Part shown: positions 63,756 to 64,000 of the stretch, piece by piece
How positions within the stretch are numbered: position 1 is the stretch's first letter
How the letters are laid out: each line of letters opens with the position of its first letter
Source of the DNA: Legionella impletisoli
GTDB taxonomy: Bacteria > Pseudomonadota > Gammaproteobacteria > Legionellales > Legionellaceae
DNA length: 64,000 bases
Assembly (NCBI RefSeq): GCF_900639875.1
Contig: NZ_CAAAIA010000002.1
Span: 1 to 64,000 of the forward strand
Direction: 5' to 3'
Notes under the pieces: generated by a model
The model's database searches: none
What the model was told of the DNA's origin: nothing
What the model saw: only the letters and a program-made list of their open reading frames with translations
Translations under genes and position numbers: made by a program

Positions 63756-64000
63756 TCCTTTTCACCTTTTGTTTGCGTAGAGGAGCTTGATGAGCTCGAA
63801 TTCTGCTGATCATTTCCTCCGGATCCCGAAGATTTATTTGTATCTGACGATTTAGGTTGTCCCTTGTTTTTAAAATCGGTCACATACCACCCTGTCCCTT
63901 TTAACTGAAACCCCGCTGCTGAAACCAAACGTTCCGCTGTATTCATGAAACATTTAGGACATTGTTTCGCTGGGGCATCACTGATTTTTTGCATTAAATC
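63752..64000 (-). CDS. FmdB-type zinc-ribbon protein, 5' end outside window
   Basis: The visible 83 or so codons give QKISDAP, the second half of a zinc ribbon (CPKC), and LVSAAGFQLKGTGWYVTDFKNK, the standard body of FmdB family proteins; the first CxxC pair and the true start must lie beyond position 64000. The tail is serine-, glycine- and asparagine-rich low complexity. Function unknown; regulators of formamidase carry this domain. It is the first gene seen of the run leading to aspS, overlapping DUF502 by four bases. Confidence 0.85.
   Translation of the reverse strand, partial: DLMQKISDAPAKQCPKCFMNTAERLVSAAGFQLKGTGWYVTDFKNKGQPKSSDTNKSSGSGGNDQQNSSSSSSSTQTKGEKD

Overview
The window is AT-rich gammaproteobacterial chromosome and looks like Legionella or a close relative (Legionellales). 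The grounds are a legiolysin-type 4-hydroxyphenylpyruvate dioxygenase inside a tyrosine-breakdown cluster, several large proteins of unknown function with features of Dot/Icm type IV effectors, the fmdB-DUF502-aspS gene order, and dispersed palindromic repeats at gene ends. This is inferred from gene content; I see no rRNA, tRNA, prophage, insertion sequence, CRISPR array or secretion apparatus genes.

Layout. 1-771: four 183-bp tandem copies built from paired REP-like palindromes. 772-6039: AidB-like acyl-CoA dehydrogenase, divergent FAD monooxygenase, a degenerate ankyrin-like repeat protein, and two tandem paralogous secreted proteins. 6134-9936: SLC13-type permease, then a signalling group (CBS protein; small protein plus CBS/HD-GYP phosphodiesterase). 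10065-17486: small secreted proteins, a GDSL hydrolase with an added C-terminal domain, an MFS transporter and two effector-like proteins. 17630-18140: second REP array (126-bp period). 18145-21916: Ku and LigD (two-component end joining), divergently arranged, plus a DUF883-like protein. 21994-23773: chloramphenicol phosphotransferase-like kinase, PAP2 phosphatase, EamA half-transporter. 23777-28865: three-gene signalling operon (membrane histidine kinase, stand-alone receiver, REC-PAS-GGDEF-EAL protein). 29053-35034: glycine-zipper lipoprotein, Fpg/Nei glycosylase, ComA-like protein, two unknown proteins, CaCA exchanger, a cysteine-patterned small secreted protein, MscL; third REP cluster at 34139-34300. 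35214-38024: 936-residue unknown protein. 38171-42017: MoxR-DUF58-transglutaminase operon. 42439-45960: SIMPL-like protein, GlpQ/UgpQ, UgpB and persulfide dioxygenase. 46209-50915: leucine dehydrogenase, O-methyltransferase, HPPD, fumarylacetoacetase and maleylacetoacetate isomerase. 52513-56009: asnS, an inverted pair of heptanucleotide arrays, lolD and lolC/E. 56113-64000: coiled-coil periplasmic protein, nhaA, and the leftward run fmdB-DUF502-aspS-mscK-mutH.

How the genes work together. Amino-acid use is concentrated at 46-51 kb: branched-chain amino acids are deaminated by the Leu/Glu/Phe/Val-type dehydrogenase, and tyrosine-derived hydroxyphenylpyruvate enters through HPPD and leaves through MAAI and FAH. 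Homogentisate dioxygenase is not in the window, so homogentisate could accumulate and form the brown pigment known for this genus unless hmgA lies elsewhere. Cyclic-di-GMP control is represented by HD-GYP and GGDEF-EAL proteins linked to a CBS sensor and to a phosphorelay. Envelope functions include Lol lipoprotein release, MscL and an MscK-like channel, NhaA, a transglutaminase operon and several secreted small proteins.

The signals least explained by known gene families are repeats: a REP-like unit whose stem changes by compensating substitutions between loci while its loop and flanks stay fixed; a separate 36-bp hairpin present three times near gene ends; and two complementary heptamer arrays between asnS and lolD. 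No single complete new system is demonstrable here.
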